DNA of 64,000 bases from Gymnogyps californianus (GCF_018139145.2 NC_059471.1:215221494-215285493); one strand, 5' to 3'. Positions 1-12,535 are shown, counted from the stretch's first letter. Made by a program: numbers and translations. Notes: generated from the letters alone by a model not told the origin.

Positions 1-2460
1 GAAGGAGGCAGGCTTGGCAATCTGCTGTTGTCCAAAGCCTCCCTTGCTATCCTGCGTGCCATTTTACTCTGATTTGTGATTTGTAAAGCGGCAGCAACAC
101 AAAGGAACAAGACTCCCGTCGTGCTGCACAAAACCAGGACAAGGCAATGTCCCTTGTCACAAGCACTCAAGACCTTCCTGGGTCGCATCCTGTCTTCTGA
201 ATCCGGTCTTAGCTGACCGCTGCCAGGATGAAGGACGTGCATGCACATCCCGCTGTTTATAGCCTGTCCTACAGGTCTCGGTGGACAGAGAGCCAGTGGG
301 CTGGCAGAGCTACCTGTAACAGCAGAGCCGGTGTGAACGTGCAAAACTAGTATTTGATTAATTAAGGCTTACAAAGCATGTTGAAGACCATAAAAGCCTG
401 CAAGTGCAGGCAATTTAATATTTGCATGACATCCTGCTTCCCTTGGAATAATCCCCGTTCCACGTTGCAATAAACTACAAGCAACCTCACGCTTTTCGGA
501 ACCGGCTTGTTGCCTCGTCCCCTTGGGGACGGTGACATTAGCACCCAAACACAGAGCAGGCACACAGGGTCCAGGAGCGGGACCCAGCGCATCCCGCCCA
601 CTCTGGAAACACCGTTTCTCAGATGCTGTGCCCGAGCTCCTGAACTCCAGGGGTTTTATGCAGCCAGCTCAGGAAAGCTTGGGCTGTGCTGTGGTTCCTC
701 TGGGAGGAGAGGAGCTGGAGGAGGTTAGGATTTACTGTGCCACTCTCTTCCCTCCTGTGCTGTTCATTTTCCAGTGCAGCTTCCAAAACCAAATTCATTA
801 AAGGATAGCACGAGGATTTTGGGGACCATAACCAAGCCCGCTTCCCGACGTGGAGATACAAGGGTGGATACGGGAAAGGAGCAAACAAATAGTCTCACTG
901 TCCTCTATTAGCGTCTCTAGCCGATCGTGCTGCCTTTGGTTTTCTTCCCTTTACCTCTGCCTGTGCCTGGGGAGCCAACCCTCAGCCGTGGAAATTAAAG
1001 GCCGCTGGAGAGAAAGAAAAGGGCCGTGGGAGAGGGTGAGCATCCCGCCCGCTGCTCCCTCGAGCCGCGCTGCCTCCTTGCCTGCACCTTGCTCAGCAGT
1101 GAAGCTCCAGCTCCCCAGCAGGTCTCCCAGCACCGACAGACCTTGCTGCTTATAAAACTGCACGGAGGAGGCTATGAAGGTGGGGAAAAAAATCTGTCTG
1201 CGAAAAACAGGGGAGGTGGTTTCTGTCCTCCAGCCCCACATCTCCGCCTCTACCTCGCTTCTTCCTTGTCTCCATGCCCCTGCTTTGCATGCTCCCACCA
1301 TCACCTATAAGCATCCAGCGCTGCAGAGCATCTCCACCCCGTATGGAGCAAAGCTGCTAAAACCCTGGCCTGAGCGTGGGTGAGGAGACATCGTCTGCTC
1401 TGCTATAGCATCCCCAATAACTGCACGTGGCAGCTCCCGTGGGGCTGCTGAGGGATGGTAGCATCGCCTCGGTCAGCCGGGCAGCAACGCTTGGCGGGCT
1501 CCTGCATGTTTTTCTGAGCTCCTTTAGCCCTGCGTGCAGTGATGCCCTGCTGCATCCCTCCTCTCCCCACCCATGCCCCACTTTCCTTTTTGACCTCCTG
1601 CCCTGCTTTCTCCGAAAGCCGCTCCATCCCTCCCCATCTCTCTTTTTCTCAGCTTCTCGGGGAGGAAGGGAGTTATTTTTCAGTTTAGCAGTTCAGGTGG
1701 CATCTCGGCTGGCTCGGGCTGAACCCGGTAGTGAAGGAAATAAAAGCACATCCAAAAATGAAGTCCCAAGATCGCTAGCAAAGCCCCTAACAGCACTGCA
1801 CCCGCTCCGTGCCACGCGTGCCCGTGCTGTGCTGTCTATAGGCTCCCAGGCTGCAGCTCCTTGTTTTCTGGACTATAAAGACCGGGGGGAGAGAAGATCT
1901 TTTCCTCTGTTTTGCTCAGCACTGACACAGGAATGCTCTAACAGAGGCTTTGGGTACCCCCAAGCCAGCCAGCATCCCCAACGAGCAGGAAGGTGTTAGT
2001 TTTCCAGCCCTCATTTTCAGGATGCTTCGGAGCAAGACCCACGTTTACCGCAGTATTTCTCTTCCTCGGGCACAGTGGTAACAACGAGAGTGTTGGAAGT
2101 AGCCTGATGTTTCCTAGTGACTAATTAGTACATTTTTTGAGGTCTGACCATCCTCTGTCCCTTCTCAGCAGCGCCGGTTGACGAAGGAGGTGAAGGAAGG
2201 GCTGTTGTGCTTTGTTTGCAAGCAGCATCTCCTTGGGCCACCGGATAAATGTGCTTTACCCAGGAGAGGGGCCATTAGGGCTGCAGAAGGGCTGGGTGCC
2301 TGCCGGAGGGAGCAGGCAGGTATAGCTGCCGCGTGCCTGAACGTCCACAGCCGCCGTCTCAACCCCCACGTACCCAGCCTGGGACAAATCTGGGGCAAAC
2401 CTGGGATCACACCCAAGCCACAGCCATTGCTTTGCCCCTCTGCCCCTAACAGCGCTGGCT
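1..2460. other. Intergenic GC-rich DNA, no gene recognised
   Basis: Short open frames occur on both strands here, the longest about 190 codons on the + strand at 1427-1999. None has a composition, motif or paired splice signals that I can tie to a protein family, and open frames of this size are expected by chance in GC-rich DNA. I see no tRNA, rRNA or recognisable transposon. The stretch lies more than 23 kb upstream of the muskelin start and could hold non-coding exons or enhancers, but nothing in the sequence proves it. Confidence 0.5.
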
Positions 2461-2538
2461 GCCTTCATTTACGCCTCATCCTCTGCCTTCGTTTACGCCT
2501 CATCCTCTGCCTTCGTTTACGTCTCATCCTCTGCCTTT
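2461..2538 (+). repeat. 24-bp tandem repeat, three copies
   Basis: Three direct copies of a 24-bp unit beginning GCCTTC and ending CATCCTCT lie at 2461-2484, 2485-2508 and 2509-2532, followed by a 6-bp partial copy. The copies differ by single substitutions (A/G at the seventh base, C/T in the third copy). Because 24 is a multiple of three, the array keeps a + strand frame open as a Leu/Arg-rich octapeptide repeat. That looks like a by-product rather than coding sequence. Confidence 0.9.
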
Positions 2539-5500
2539 TGCATCCCCACCAACCCTGCTCCTTGCAGGAGGATTTTTATTTTCCAGCCTAACCTTTGTCT
2601 GGTTGAGCCAGTGAGTCATCTCACTCATTAGCTGAACTTTGAATATCTCTTTATCCGCTGGATCCCTTTCAAGCTCGTTCCCTGGCAGCGGAAGCGCCTG
2701 CTCGCCTTCGCTCTGCTCTGGATTGCAGAGGAACCGCCTGCATTGCTCTTGCAGCGGCATCTGTCTCCCCAGCTAAGGCACGCTAATAAAATCAGAGGGG
2801 AGCAGGGATGGCTTTCAGCCCGTGCGTGCCTTCCCGTGCCCCGGGGGTTAATTGCTAGGAGGCAGCCCTGACCATTTCGGAAGCCCCCCAGGTTTTTGGC
2901 TGGTGCTCGGCCCCCGTTCTTCCACCCACCGCCTCTGTTATTGCCGCAGTTTGTGTTTGCAAAGCGACAAGGACGCTCCGCAGCCGCTCTCGAAGCCGGT
3001 TGTGCTCATAGCCGGCTGCCGGCGGAGCCCAACAAGAGCTGCCTCGAGGACCGGTCTCCTTGCGGACCTTTCCAAAAGGTCCAAATCCTTCCTTCGTTGC
3101 CTCCTCTGCTTTTTCCCCCTTGCTCCATGCACAGACCTCCCAGTGAGAGCAGGGATGGCCACGTGGCGAGGAGAGGAAATTTCGGCTCTTGCGGCCGAAC
3201 AGACAATTTCAGGGGAAGAGCAGGAGAGGGTATGGGTCAGGTGTGAAAGGGCATGGATGATTTAAAGGGTTTTAAAGCAGGTCGGAGCGATGTAGATGAC
3301 CTCAAATCACTGCTCCTGACGTGCTCCCAGCTGCTTCAGCATGGGTGAAGACTCGAGGAGCCTCTCGCCTGATCAAATAAGAGCAGAGGGTGCTTGGTCA
3401 GAGGGAGAAACCCCTTCCCCACTGCTCTCTTGAAGGTGAACAGGAGATGACTTTATCTCCTGGAGAAGACCAGCAGCCTCCTCCGTGTCCCCGCTGCCTT
3501 TCAGCCGGCTCATTTTGCCACCGATTATTTTTTTTTCTGGTCTCATCATTTAGCAGCGCTAATCGCCTTTCCAAATTGCTGGGCACGTGACCGAGAGCAT
3601 CTCCTTCGGCATCTCAGCTCTCCTGTGCCTGCTTACGTGCACACCGGTAATTTGTGTCTCTCCGAGCCGGGGAGCTGGAGAGCTCTTCCCCACGAGGAGC
3701 TGATGATTCACGTCCCCAGAAAAGGGAATCAATAAAGCATGACTAAAGCAGCCCTACATCAGGATGGTGATTAGAGACTGCCTCCGCATCTTTGTCCAGA
3801 GTGGCAATTTACTGATTGTCTTTACGATTTTTGTCTTGCAGGGTCTTTGCCAGGCTTCCAGCAGCCCTTTTTATTTATTCATTTATTTTTGACTCCGGTG
3901 TTTTCGCAGGGTTCGGATTTGCTGCCTTGCGCTTTCTGGGGATGAGAAGTTGTGCCGACCTACAAATTTCTCGGTGATCCAGCGAGAACGGTAATTCACG
4001 CTGCCCTAAACCAGCCCAAACAGAGAGATGGGTGTTATTAATCACTGCTATGGGACCGCTTGGGGATTGCTTGCCCACGAAAACGCTTTGGAGCAGAAGA
4101 CTTCTTGAGAGCTTTTGATTTATGAACTCGCCACCAAATGCGCCGAACACACAGACAAGATAAGTGCACGCTGGACACGAAACTAATTATATACTATCTA
4201 CAGCCAGCCGTTCACGAGAAGGTAAATTAATGCGCGGCCACGAGACAGAGGATACTTTACACCTTTTGCAGCCCAGCTCCCAAGAGTACACGTACATGCA
4301 GGTACTCCACGGCCTGGAGATCAGCTCTCGTGTGGTTTAATGCTATTCCCTCAGTGCTTCTCCAATTCACCACGTGCTGAAGCCTTCTAGGAGCAACGCG
4401 TGGATGCAGGGATATGCCTGGTCACCAAACCAGCCCGCTCTTCATGGCTCCGGGAGCATTTCTCCGGCAGCTGTGCTATCTGAGCACAGCCTGGGGAGGG
4501 TTTTTCTTTGCAAGGTTATTTCGTGCTGGATCAGTTCCCCAGCTCAGATCATCACGCAGTCCCATGGCAGTGAGGCGAGGGATTTGGGGGCTGTGGGGCT
4601 GTTAAATAGGGAATGGCAGCCTTAGCAACAGGTAATGTGAGGATGGGGCTTGGGGCCACCGGCTGGTGCAGGAGGCATCAGGGAAAAGTCTTCTTGTGAG
4701 GAGGGGCTGCTTGGAAGACCATCCATAAGGGTAAGCTCCTGGAGGGGAGGCACAGAGATGGCACCCATTGCCTGACGGCATTTCGTGGCTCCAGAAACGC
4801 CACGGGGAGTGGAGATCTTGTCTCGGAGCCGTCTTCAAAGCCTGCAGAGGTGATGATGGGGAAGAGGAAAGCCAGGAAGGAAGAGGCACTTCCCTACGTC
4901 CATGCCAGGAAGATGCAGCACATAATTCCTGGCACAGAGGTCGCAGTTTCCACGGCAGTCCCCGAGGCTCAGCCTGACCTCCCTAACCACGGGGAACTAA
5001 AATACTTCTCTAATCTAACTGCTCACGAAGCCTGTTATTCTTGCGGTACCCAAGCGATGCCTAACAGGAGAAAGCGCTCCTGGGATGGATGAGCACAGGA
5101 GGACTGGGACACACTTTAGCTTAGACACTGGATTCAGGCTCTGCCTCATCCCATCCCCAGTCCAACATGGTCCCATCTACCTGAAAGAGCTGCTTCAACA
5201 TCCCGAAAGGGCAGGTTTCTCCCTGCAGCCCTTCAGATGTCCTTAAACTTCTCCATCAACGCATCCTCACACTTCTTATTACTGGCGTTGTTTTTATTAT
5301 CTCCATCAATGGTGCGTGGGGCTGCCTCCAGGGGGCAAGCCAGGATGCCTAAATTAGCTATAGGGAACCTGCATAGGTGACTTCAGTCTGTCCAGGACCA
5401 TCCTCAGCAGAGACCAACTCTCCTGCTGTGCTCAGCCCGCCGAGCCCCCGGCTCCATGGGGTGCCCTGGGAGAAAGCATCTCCCTACCTGGGCATCTCCC

Positions 5501-5739
5501 ACTGGGTAAATAAGTAGAGGAGGTAACGGCAGCGCTGAAGCACGTTGCTGATGGAGACCTGGGGTTTTGGTGGCCTCAATCCGCCCCTCTCCCAGTTTCA
5601 CGGATGCTCTTCCAACAAAGAGGAAAATAAAAGCCAGATCCCAGCCATGCGTCGCAGGTGTGGGAGCGCTGCTGCACCCAGCATGCGCTTTCCTGAGTGG
5701 GGACACGATTTGGCTTAGCTCCCTTGGTCCTGGCTCCGG
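2539..5739. other. Intergenic DNA, no gene recognised
   Basis: No open frame resembles a known protein and no transposable element is obvious. AT-rich patches containing TAATTA-type cores occur around 3720-4230 (for example near 4182 and 4225) within otherwise GC-rich DNA. That is a texture often seen in non-coding regulatory elements, but no specific function can be assigned from sequence alone. Confidence 0.45.
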
Positions 5740-5886
5740 GTCCTGCTGGGGATGGCGATGCCGCGGGCAAGAGTCCGGCTGGGGACGGCGCTGCTGCAGG
5801 CGAGGGTCCTGCTGGGGACAGCAATGCCATGGGCGAGGGTCCCGCTGGTGACGGTGATGCCGCGGGCAAGGGTCCCGCTGGGGACC
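5740..5886 (+). repeat. 33-bp minisatellite, 4.4 copies
   Basis: Four consecutive 33-bp units start at 5740, 5773, 5806 and 5839, with a partial fifth at 5872-5886. Each begins GTCC(T/G/C)GCTGG and ends with GGGC(A/G)AG(A/G) or a close variant. The unit length is a multiple of three, so both strands stay open through the array. The + strand reads as an 11-residue Gly/Ala/Asp repeat of the type GPAGDGDAAGK. The open frames end soon after the array on each side, which argues that they are a consequence of the repeat and not a collagen-like gene. Confidence 0.9.
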
Positions 5887-7531
5887 TCGCCGGCCCTGGC
5901 GATGCTGCTTGCTGCTGGGACACAGGTCCTCATCTCACAGCCCGCCTGCGAGGCTCCTGCTCCTGGTCGGTTCCCAAAACCCAGTCAGATGACAGGGTTA
6001 TTTACTAAGGCTGGCAGGAAGGAAAGGCCATAAATTCCCCAGATATAACGGCTGAGTCAGAGAACGAGGCGGCCGCGGCCAATTCCAGCGTGGCCTGAAA
6101 GAACGGCTTAAAGGGAGGGGACGGGGTCAGCTGTGGCTCGTGCTGTCCCCCCCTAACCCAGAAGGTCCCTTGGAGGCTAGGAGGGACGAGGAGGTATCAG
6201 ACAGCAGGTCCCGCTGGCTCCCGGCGGTCTCGGAGCTGCTTTCCCCGAGCAGGCCACCCTGCATTTGCTTCCGTGCTAGGAGGCAGCAGTTTTCTTTGGT
6301 CTCCTGCCCTGCTCGAGGATTACGGTTTGGTTGAAAGGCCTTGCAGAGAGCCTGCCCTTCCACCCCGGGGATCACTGCTTCTCTGGCAGGAAAGCAAAAG
6401 GTTCAGCCTTCGGGGCTGAAGACCACGTATTATCTTCTGCAGGGTTTTTGCAACCCCTTGGGTTTTTTTAAAGAAAATAATTGCACGTTCCCAAAATTAG
6501 CCCTGACGCGCTGCAAATGCAAAATCAACACATTTCATTAAGAAAAAAAAAAACGCCATAAGGAGACATTTGGATCCATTCACAAGCATTTAGTTTTCCT
6601 CTGTTTGTTTGGTTGTTTGGGAGCAAATTCTCCGGCAGGCTTCAAGCAGCCGCAAACCAAACCGGGTAAATATTGTCTCTCCAGAAGGCTTTACCCCACC
6701 CCGCCTGCTCCTGCCCCTCGCAGTGTACGGCCTCCACGGTTGACCCACCCAGACCCCATCCCTGCTAATTTTGCTCCTGGTCCCCTCATCAGTCGCTGCA
6801 TCCATTATTTCTGCTCTCGCCAGGTTTCTTCCTGCTCCATCTCAGGGGCACTCTAGACCTCCTGAGAAGGACTTCCAGTGGGTGATGATGGAGGGTCCTA
6901 CAGTTTCCGACCCCCACCCTCCATTTAAGGCTTTACAAAACCTCTGGGAATTGCAAAACGCACCACTTGAGGACCGGATCATACCACATCTCCAGACCTC
7001 TTGGGTGTCACCGTCGTATCTATCATCTCCCCTCTTCAAGCCTCTTGTTCCTGGTGTTCTGACACACCAGCACCACGGTGCTGCAGCCCCAAGGACAACT
7101 GGTAATGCTCCAACCAGAGCATCTGCTACAGGCAGCCACAGCCAGCAGAGAGGACGGGGTGCTGGGACCTGCCGTAGAAACCACAGGTGAAACCAGCACA
7201 TCTCCTGCCATCTCCACCTCTTCCTCCTCTCCCTCCACCCTCCATCCCCGGCAGATCCTGAGAAGGCTGACAGATGAAGGTCTCCTCTTCCCACCATGGC
7301 TCCTGGCTCCCTCATTGAGGGTAACGCTCTTCCCATCGCCAGCCTGATTTCCTTGCACCACTGAGCTTTATCTGCGAGGAAAGACAAAAAGTCATGAAAT
7401 CAGCCCCAGCAACAGCCTGTGTCCTTCTAGCCTGCTTAGAGAAGACACGAACGCTCCCAGGTCTCTGTCCTCCGCTGCTTCTTCTCTCCTGACGGCCAGG
7501 AGAGCTCGGCTCAGCGCTTCAAGGACGTGAC
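5887..7531. other. Intergenic DNA, no gene recognised
   Basis: A minus-strand open frame of 181 codons (6842-7387) overlaps + strand frames of similar length. None shows a recognisable domain. Splice-like dinucleotides occur, but no coherent exon chain could be built. I see no repeat family in this stretch. Confidence 0.45.
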
Positions 7532-7622
7532 TTACGCTACTCGAGCGATTCACGGCTGTTGCTCAAGACCTCACGGACGGAAAGGTCTTGAGCAACAGCC
7601 GTGAATCGCCCGAGTAGCGTAA
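7532..7622. repeat. Near-perfect inverted repeat, 40-bp arms, 11-nt loop
   Basis: The left arm (7532-7571) and right arm (7583-7622) are reverse complements at 39 of 40 positions, with an 11-base spacer (7572-7582). The only mismatch pairs A7544 with C7610. In a minus-strand RNA this becomes a U:G wobble, so such a transcript would fold into an uninterrupted 40-bp stem. Homology stops abruptly at both outer ends. Arm identity this high implies a recent origin, by template switching or inverted duplication, or an assembly fold-back artefact. The geometry would also allow a pre-miRNA-like hairpin, but the sequence gives no evidence of expression. Confidence 0.95.
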
Positions 7623-8149
7623 AGAGAAGGCGGTCAGAGGAGCGTGTAGGCAAGCACAGACCTAGGAGGTTTCTGGTGGAACCAGTTTAAGCCACGTGAG
7701 CAGGTCGGAGCGCTGAAGGTGATGCGGAGATGGGACACATGTTTGAAGGCACAATGCTCATCACCAGCCTTGCAAGCGGTTTTCATCGCAGGTGGGGAAA
7801 GGAAGCAGGTAGTAAAGCTGGAGAAGGTGGCTGCGTGCACTGGGCTGCTGTGTTTGCTCCGGAAACGTATCTCTACATATCAAACCAGCTAAGGATGAGG
7901 AGGGCTGGGTCTAGAGAAAGACCTGCGAAAGACGCCCATAAGTATATTCCAAGGGTTAAAAAGAGACACTGAGTGGGCTAAGTAAGTGGTGAGTAATGAA
8001 GATGTCACTCAACAAGAGGAGATGTTTCAGAGTATTCAACACCGCTTTACATTGGATGGAAATTTCCAGGTGTTTGGAATAAAACCAGAGAAAACTCTTT
8101 ATTATTTACCAAACTGCTTCAAATTTACTATCCTCTGTGTATCTCATTT
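7623..8149. other. Intergenic DNA, no gene recognised
   Basis: Transition from GC-rich to locally AT-rich sequence. Only short open frames without recognisable motifs are present. Confidence 0.45.
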
Positions 8150-8360
8150 TATACTGGAAGGCATCCTCCTTCCAGATCATTAGCAAAGATGTTAATGAAA
8201 CTTGATCTTTAGCCCTGACTCTTGTTCTACCCTGATAAATGCGCCTTGCTCAATGTAGCACACTCTTGTTTAGGATTACTTACTTCATTTCAATGTGTTT
8301 TCAGTTTGTACAAACCACATTTCAGACCAATGCATTTTTTTCTAATTTTTTTATTTCCTA
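8150..8360 (-). mobile_element. Ancient CR1/L3-like LINE fragment, antisense
   Basis: The + strand text around 8165-8200 (a CCAGATCATTAGCAAAGATG core followed by TTAATGAAACTTGATC) resembles the reverse complement of the reverse-transcriptase region of old CR1/L3-type LINEs. There the antisense strand typically reads as a 'ccaggtcattgataaagatgtt' phrase. Similarity continues weakly downstream. The copy is highly diverged and no open frame survives. The assignment comes from remembered family phrases, so the boundaries are approximate. Confidence 0.4.
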
Positions 8361-11300
8361 AGACAAAGAAGCAAAATACATTAGCCAAAATAAAAACACA
8401 TGTTCATGAAGGCTGTGCTGTCTTTATCCTCTGGCTGTGCCATTCTCTAACAGCATTCCTCTTCGCACCAAAAAGAGCTGGAAAAGAAGAAAACCTGGCA
8501 GTTTTCTGTGCCCATCATCCCTCGAGTCTGACTCTTGTCTCATGGTAATTTTATTCAGCATCTGGCCTCTGAAAAGTTTCTCCCCATTGACACTGTTGTG
8601 TGGACAGAACCAAGCTCTAAATATTTCATCACGATTTTTTCTTAAATATTCGTTCTATTATTTTTATAAGCTGGTGATTGTCAGAATTATATTGTCCCCT
8701 TTTTTGTTGTAAATCACCACCCCATTTCCTTTCTTCTGCCTCTCAGGATCATATTGTCCAAAGATTTTAAAATATAGCCACCCAAGGATCAATACGTTCA
8801 TTAACTAATCCCATTATTAGCACCTGAGAATGAATACTGGATGATGCCTGCAACCTACACAGATTGATTTCTTAAATACAAAATTTCTCAAGAACTCATT
8901 TTTCCTCTTTATCACTCTCCTTCCCTTTCACCCTGCACTCGGAGGAGAAGATTTTAAGGAGCGCTCGCAGTATTGGCCCTTTTGGCTTGTCAATAGTGTC
9001 GTTTTCCTCCTCACTCACCTCCCTGCTACATTTTTGGGTGTAAAAGCCCTTCTTAATCCTTCAAGGAAGTCCAACTAGTTTTGCTGCCTGGCTCGCTGAC
9101 CTCCTCCCAGCAATCCTTCACTGTCGCAAAAGGCTCCTGCTTGGTTACCTCCCTCCATTCTCCAGCCGCGGGCAGATGTTCACCCTGCAGAGGGCTGTGC
9201 CAGCTGGAAATGTCACCGTGCCCCAGCTAATTGTTACCGTCCCCAGCTGGAAAGGACGCTCTGCACCACCCTGTCAATCGCAAGTATCATCCTGACCCCA
9301 AAAACACCGCGTCCGCTCCAACGAGCGATGCTGCTTCGTGCTAAACGGGCTGGAGCAGCTGGTGGGTGGGGAGGAGCGGCTGGAGGGGGAGCACGTCCAG
9401 TTGCACAGCTGGATCCAGGAGCGCACATCTGTCCACGGCTCCCCATCCTTGAGGAGCCTCTCGAGACTCAGCCTTGGCCAGCTTTTACGTTGGACAACGT
9501 CCTGGCCTTCAGCCCTGGGCAGAGCCTTGCATGGGATTTTCCAGCCTTCTCCCTCACTACTGGCTTTTATTGTCCCTTCAAGCATAGATTTAAAAAACCC
9601 CAAATCCCTGTTTTGCTTTCTAGCCCTATGCACTCCTCTCCGCGGCCCTGCTGAACTCCATTCACAAGCTGCGTGTCCAAGGTTTCCCATCCACTCCCAG
9701 TCTGTAAGAAGCAGGTTTAGGAAGGTCTTCCAAAGCGTAACTCATCACACGAGTGCATGCAGCGGACTCTTGCATTGGGATGAGCAGCTGAGTTGGAGAG
9801 AAGCAGAGAGGGGGTGGAGGATTGGCTGGAAAAATATAAAAGCTCAGTGCAGTCTCGAAGCAGCAAGACAGCACGACGCGGTAGTTTTAGGGAGGCTGGG
9901 GTGGTCCTTCAGGCTTACAGCAGGAGCTGCCTAGCGCTGAGGCTGCAACGGATGGTGCCGATTAGCCACGGGTTCCTTTTCAAAGCATCATGCCATCCTC
10001 TGGCTCCAAGGAACTGGCGACACAACCTCACTCAATCAGCCGTAACCAGCTGTGACAGCTTTGATTTCGCCTGAGCTTGCTGTGCCGCCTCCAGGCTCTG
10101 CTGCATCACCCGGAGGAATCGGCCCTTGCTGACAGCTTCGTCACCTTGGGCTGCCTGCAGCTCGGTGCCCCGACAAGAGACGCTGGCGAGGGCCTGCTCC
10201 CAAAATAGCAGGGAGGCTCCTGGCTTTGGGTCAGATGTCCCCTGCGCTGGCCTTGTTGTGGGGGACACGCTTTGTGCCGGCGTTTCTGCACTCAACATCC
10301 AGATGTGCATCTGTGGAAAGGGGAAAGGAGGAGCGTTTCAAGTGCAGAAGCATTTTGGGGGGGCCCCCCCGTCTCATGCCCGAAGCACCGCCCCTGTTAC
10401 ACAGAAAGCACGAAAAATGGAAAAACCATCCCACTTTAATCACAATCGTGATTAAACCGAGAACCCATGGTGATTTAGTATCAGACTGCAGCCCTGCCAT
10501 GGGGAATAATTGCTAAATCGCACGGACTCGATGGTCATCGCCTCGCGGGGCAAACAGGAGCGGCGATGTCAGCCTGCAAGCCTGCATTCCCCTATAGGAT
10601 GGCTCTCGTGTATTTTAGCTTTCAGGTCTTTCTTCTTCCCCAGCACCAGGCTGTGAATGGATTTCTCTGAAAGCAACTCAGAAACTGGGTGTGATTTTGA
10701 CTGTGTGCACCCAGCGGATCCTGGTGCCCGACGTGCACGAGCTAATGCAAAGCCCTTGAAGGTCTTACTATTTTATCTGCTTATTATGTAGCTAGAGGAG
10801 ACTAAGCAATGAGGAAAGGTCACAGGCTCAGGGGATCCTGGGGCTGGCAAAGACAAGCCACCCTGGCTGCAGCTCTGCAGAAGTCATCCCTGGGGGGAAC
10901 CACCAGAAATCGCCCAAGGCGGGATCGCTACAGCTTTTTTCTCCTGAACAAAGGAGTCATTTCCCATGGAAATGCCCCAGACAAACCCCCAAAACCTCAT
11001 CCCTTCTCCTTACAAAGTCAGCCATGGCAGGGATGCTCTATTATCTTTCAAATCACAGCGATTTGCCTTTCCTCTCCCAAGTCCATAACAATAGTTGGTC
11101 TTTAGAGGGCATTTTCCCTACATTTACCCCACGCCAGGGAGCTCTGTTTGTAGTGTTTATACAGAGGGAAACTGAAGCAGTGAGACCAGGTAAATGCATT
11201 TTTCAGTGCTAGAGCTCTCAGGAGTTGTGGCTCCTCTGGACCTTCTCTCCCCGCCAGCCAGCCAGGGCTGAAATCGCCCGGGAAACAGAAAACAGAGATA

Positions 11301-12534
11301 TTTGGGCAGAACTTTCCCCAAACAAGCGTTAAATCCTCATCCTACCTCCAAGAACTTTCCCCCACTGCCCTGGGCAAGCCACCGAGTTTATTTGTGAGTC
11401 AGAAATAATGACACCTCTCCGCTTAGGGTGCAGAAAGGAGAATATTGCTTAGCAGCACTAAAACCCTACCACGCTCCTATTAACTGCGGATTTCTGAACC
11501 TGCTTCCTTCATGCGCTTTATCAACGTGTTCACAGTTGCTATTTGATAGAATTATTTAGCAGCAAAAGCTTTCCTAGTGGTGTTTTGACATCTGCCTCTT
11601 CTCCAAGAGGTTCGCATCTGAGATGCAGATGTGCCGGCTACAACCTGCTGCCTGCAGACGTCGAATTGTCGGAGGAGGTTCAGATGAAACAGTTTTGATG
11701 TGTAGAGCCCTAGGGCCCGATGTACCCCACCTGTATTCTCCAGGCTGTAAGAACACTGTTATTTGTACTGAAATCAGTGGTAAAGCTTTCATCGATTCTC
11801 ACTACGCTGAATCAAGGCCTACAGATGGCACCGAGCCGAAATATGATTGATGATTTTGCAAGCGCAAGCCAAAGGTGGGTGGAAAATGCATCTTGGAAAC
11901 CGGCTTGGTAGCACTTTGATGCCTTCTGAAGTCTTACCAGGATGTGAAAATGTACCTGGCATTTTGCAGCTGTAAATATGGTCTTCACAGCCACATACAG
12001 CACTTCCAGCTGCACAGATGCTACTTATCTTTGTGTTCTCCTGGAACAAAACCTTGCTTTATTTTTCTCACTTCCAAAATAAACTTCCTTTTCTGCACTC
12101 CCACAGAGAATCGCCACCAGGAAGAAAAGCTGTGCAGAGTTTTCTATCCAGCAGATTGCCTCTCTGTTCCCTCCACCCTGAGAACCTGAAAGCAGAGCAG
12201 GGCTACTGTTTACGGAACACCAAAGAGCAGTTAAAGATGTCTTGTTTCTAAATACATCCATTTCTGATTGAAAGAAGCTGAGCTAGTCACATTGAAGGAG
12301 CTAATTAAAATGTAAAACAGCGTCGCTTTTAATTGCTAGCGCTAAAAATTGTCATTATTTATTTTAAAAGTCGAGGTGCATAAGAATATGTGTTTAATTG
12401 CAAAAAGAAGGAGGACGTGAATTTTAAATGTACTTTGGAGATGCTGCAGTCTGAGCTCTGGCTGGTTGTTTCCATGAGAAAATGCAGTGGGATTTTTCAC
12501 CCTGCCAGTCCTTCGATGCAGACACACAGTTTTG
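8361..12534. other. Intergenic DNA, no gene recognised
   Basis: No supported gene. Overlapping open frames near 9274-9934 (138 and 198 codons on opposite strands) lie in a GC-rich patch and have no recognisable domains. Two small perfect palindromes are present: seven G followed by seven C at 10357-10370, and a 9-bp-arm hairpin with a 4-nt loop at 10435-10456 (arms TTTAATCAC and GTGATTAAA). An AT-rich patch with several TAATTA/TTAATTGC cores spans about 12295-12400. Confidence 0.45.
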
Positions 12535-12535
12535 A

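Noticed and set aside
5576..6033. Collagen-like or antifreeze-like protein suggested by the 11-residue repeat
   Set aside because: Open frames exist on both strands only because the 33-bp unit is a multiple of three. There is no signal peptide, conserved flank or splice structure.
9274..9934. 198-codon + strand frame as a gene
   Set aside because: It has a composition typical of chance frames in GC-rich DNA and overlaps a 138-codon frame on the other strand. No domain could be named.
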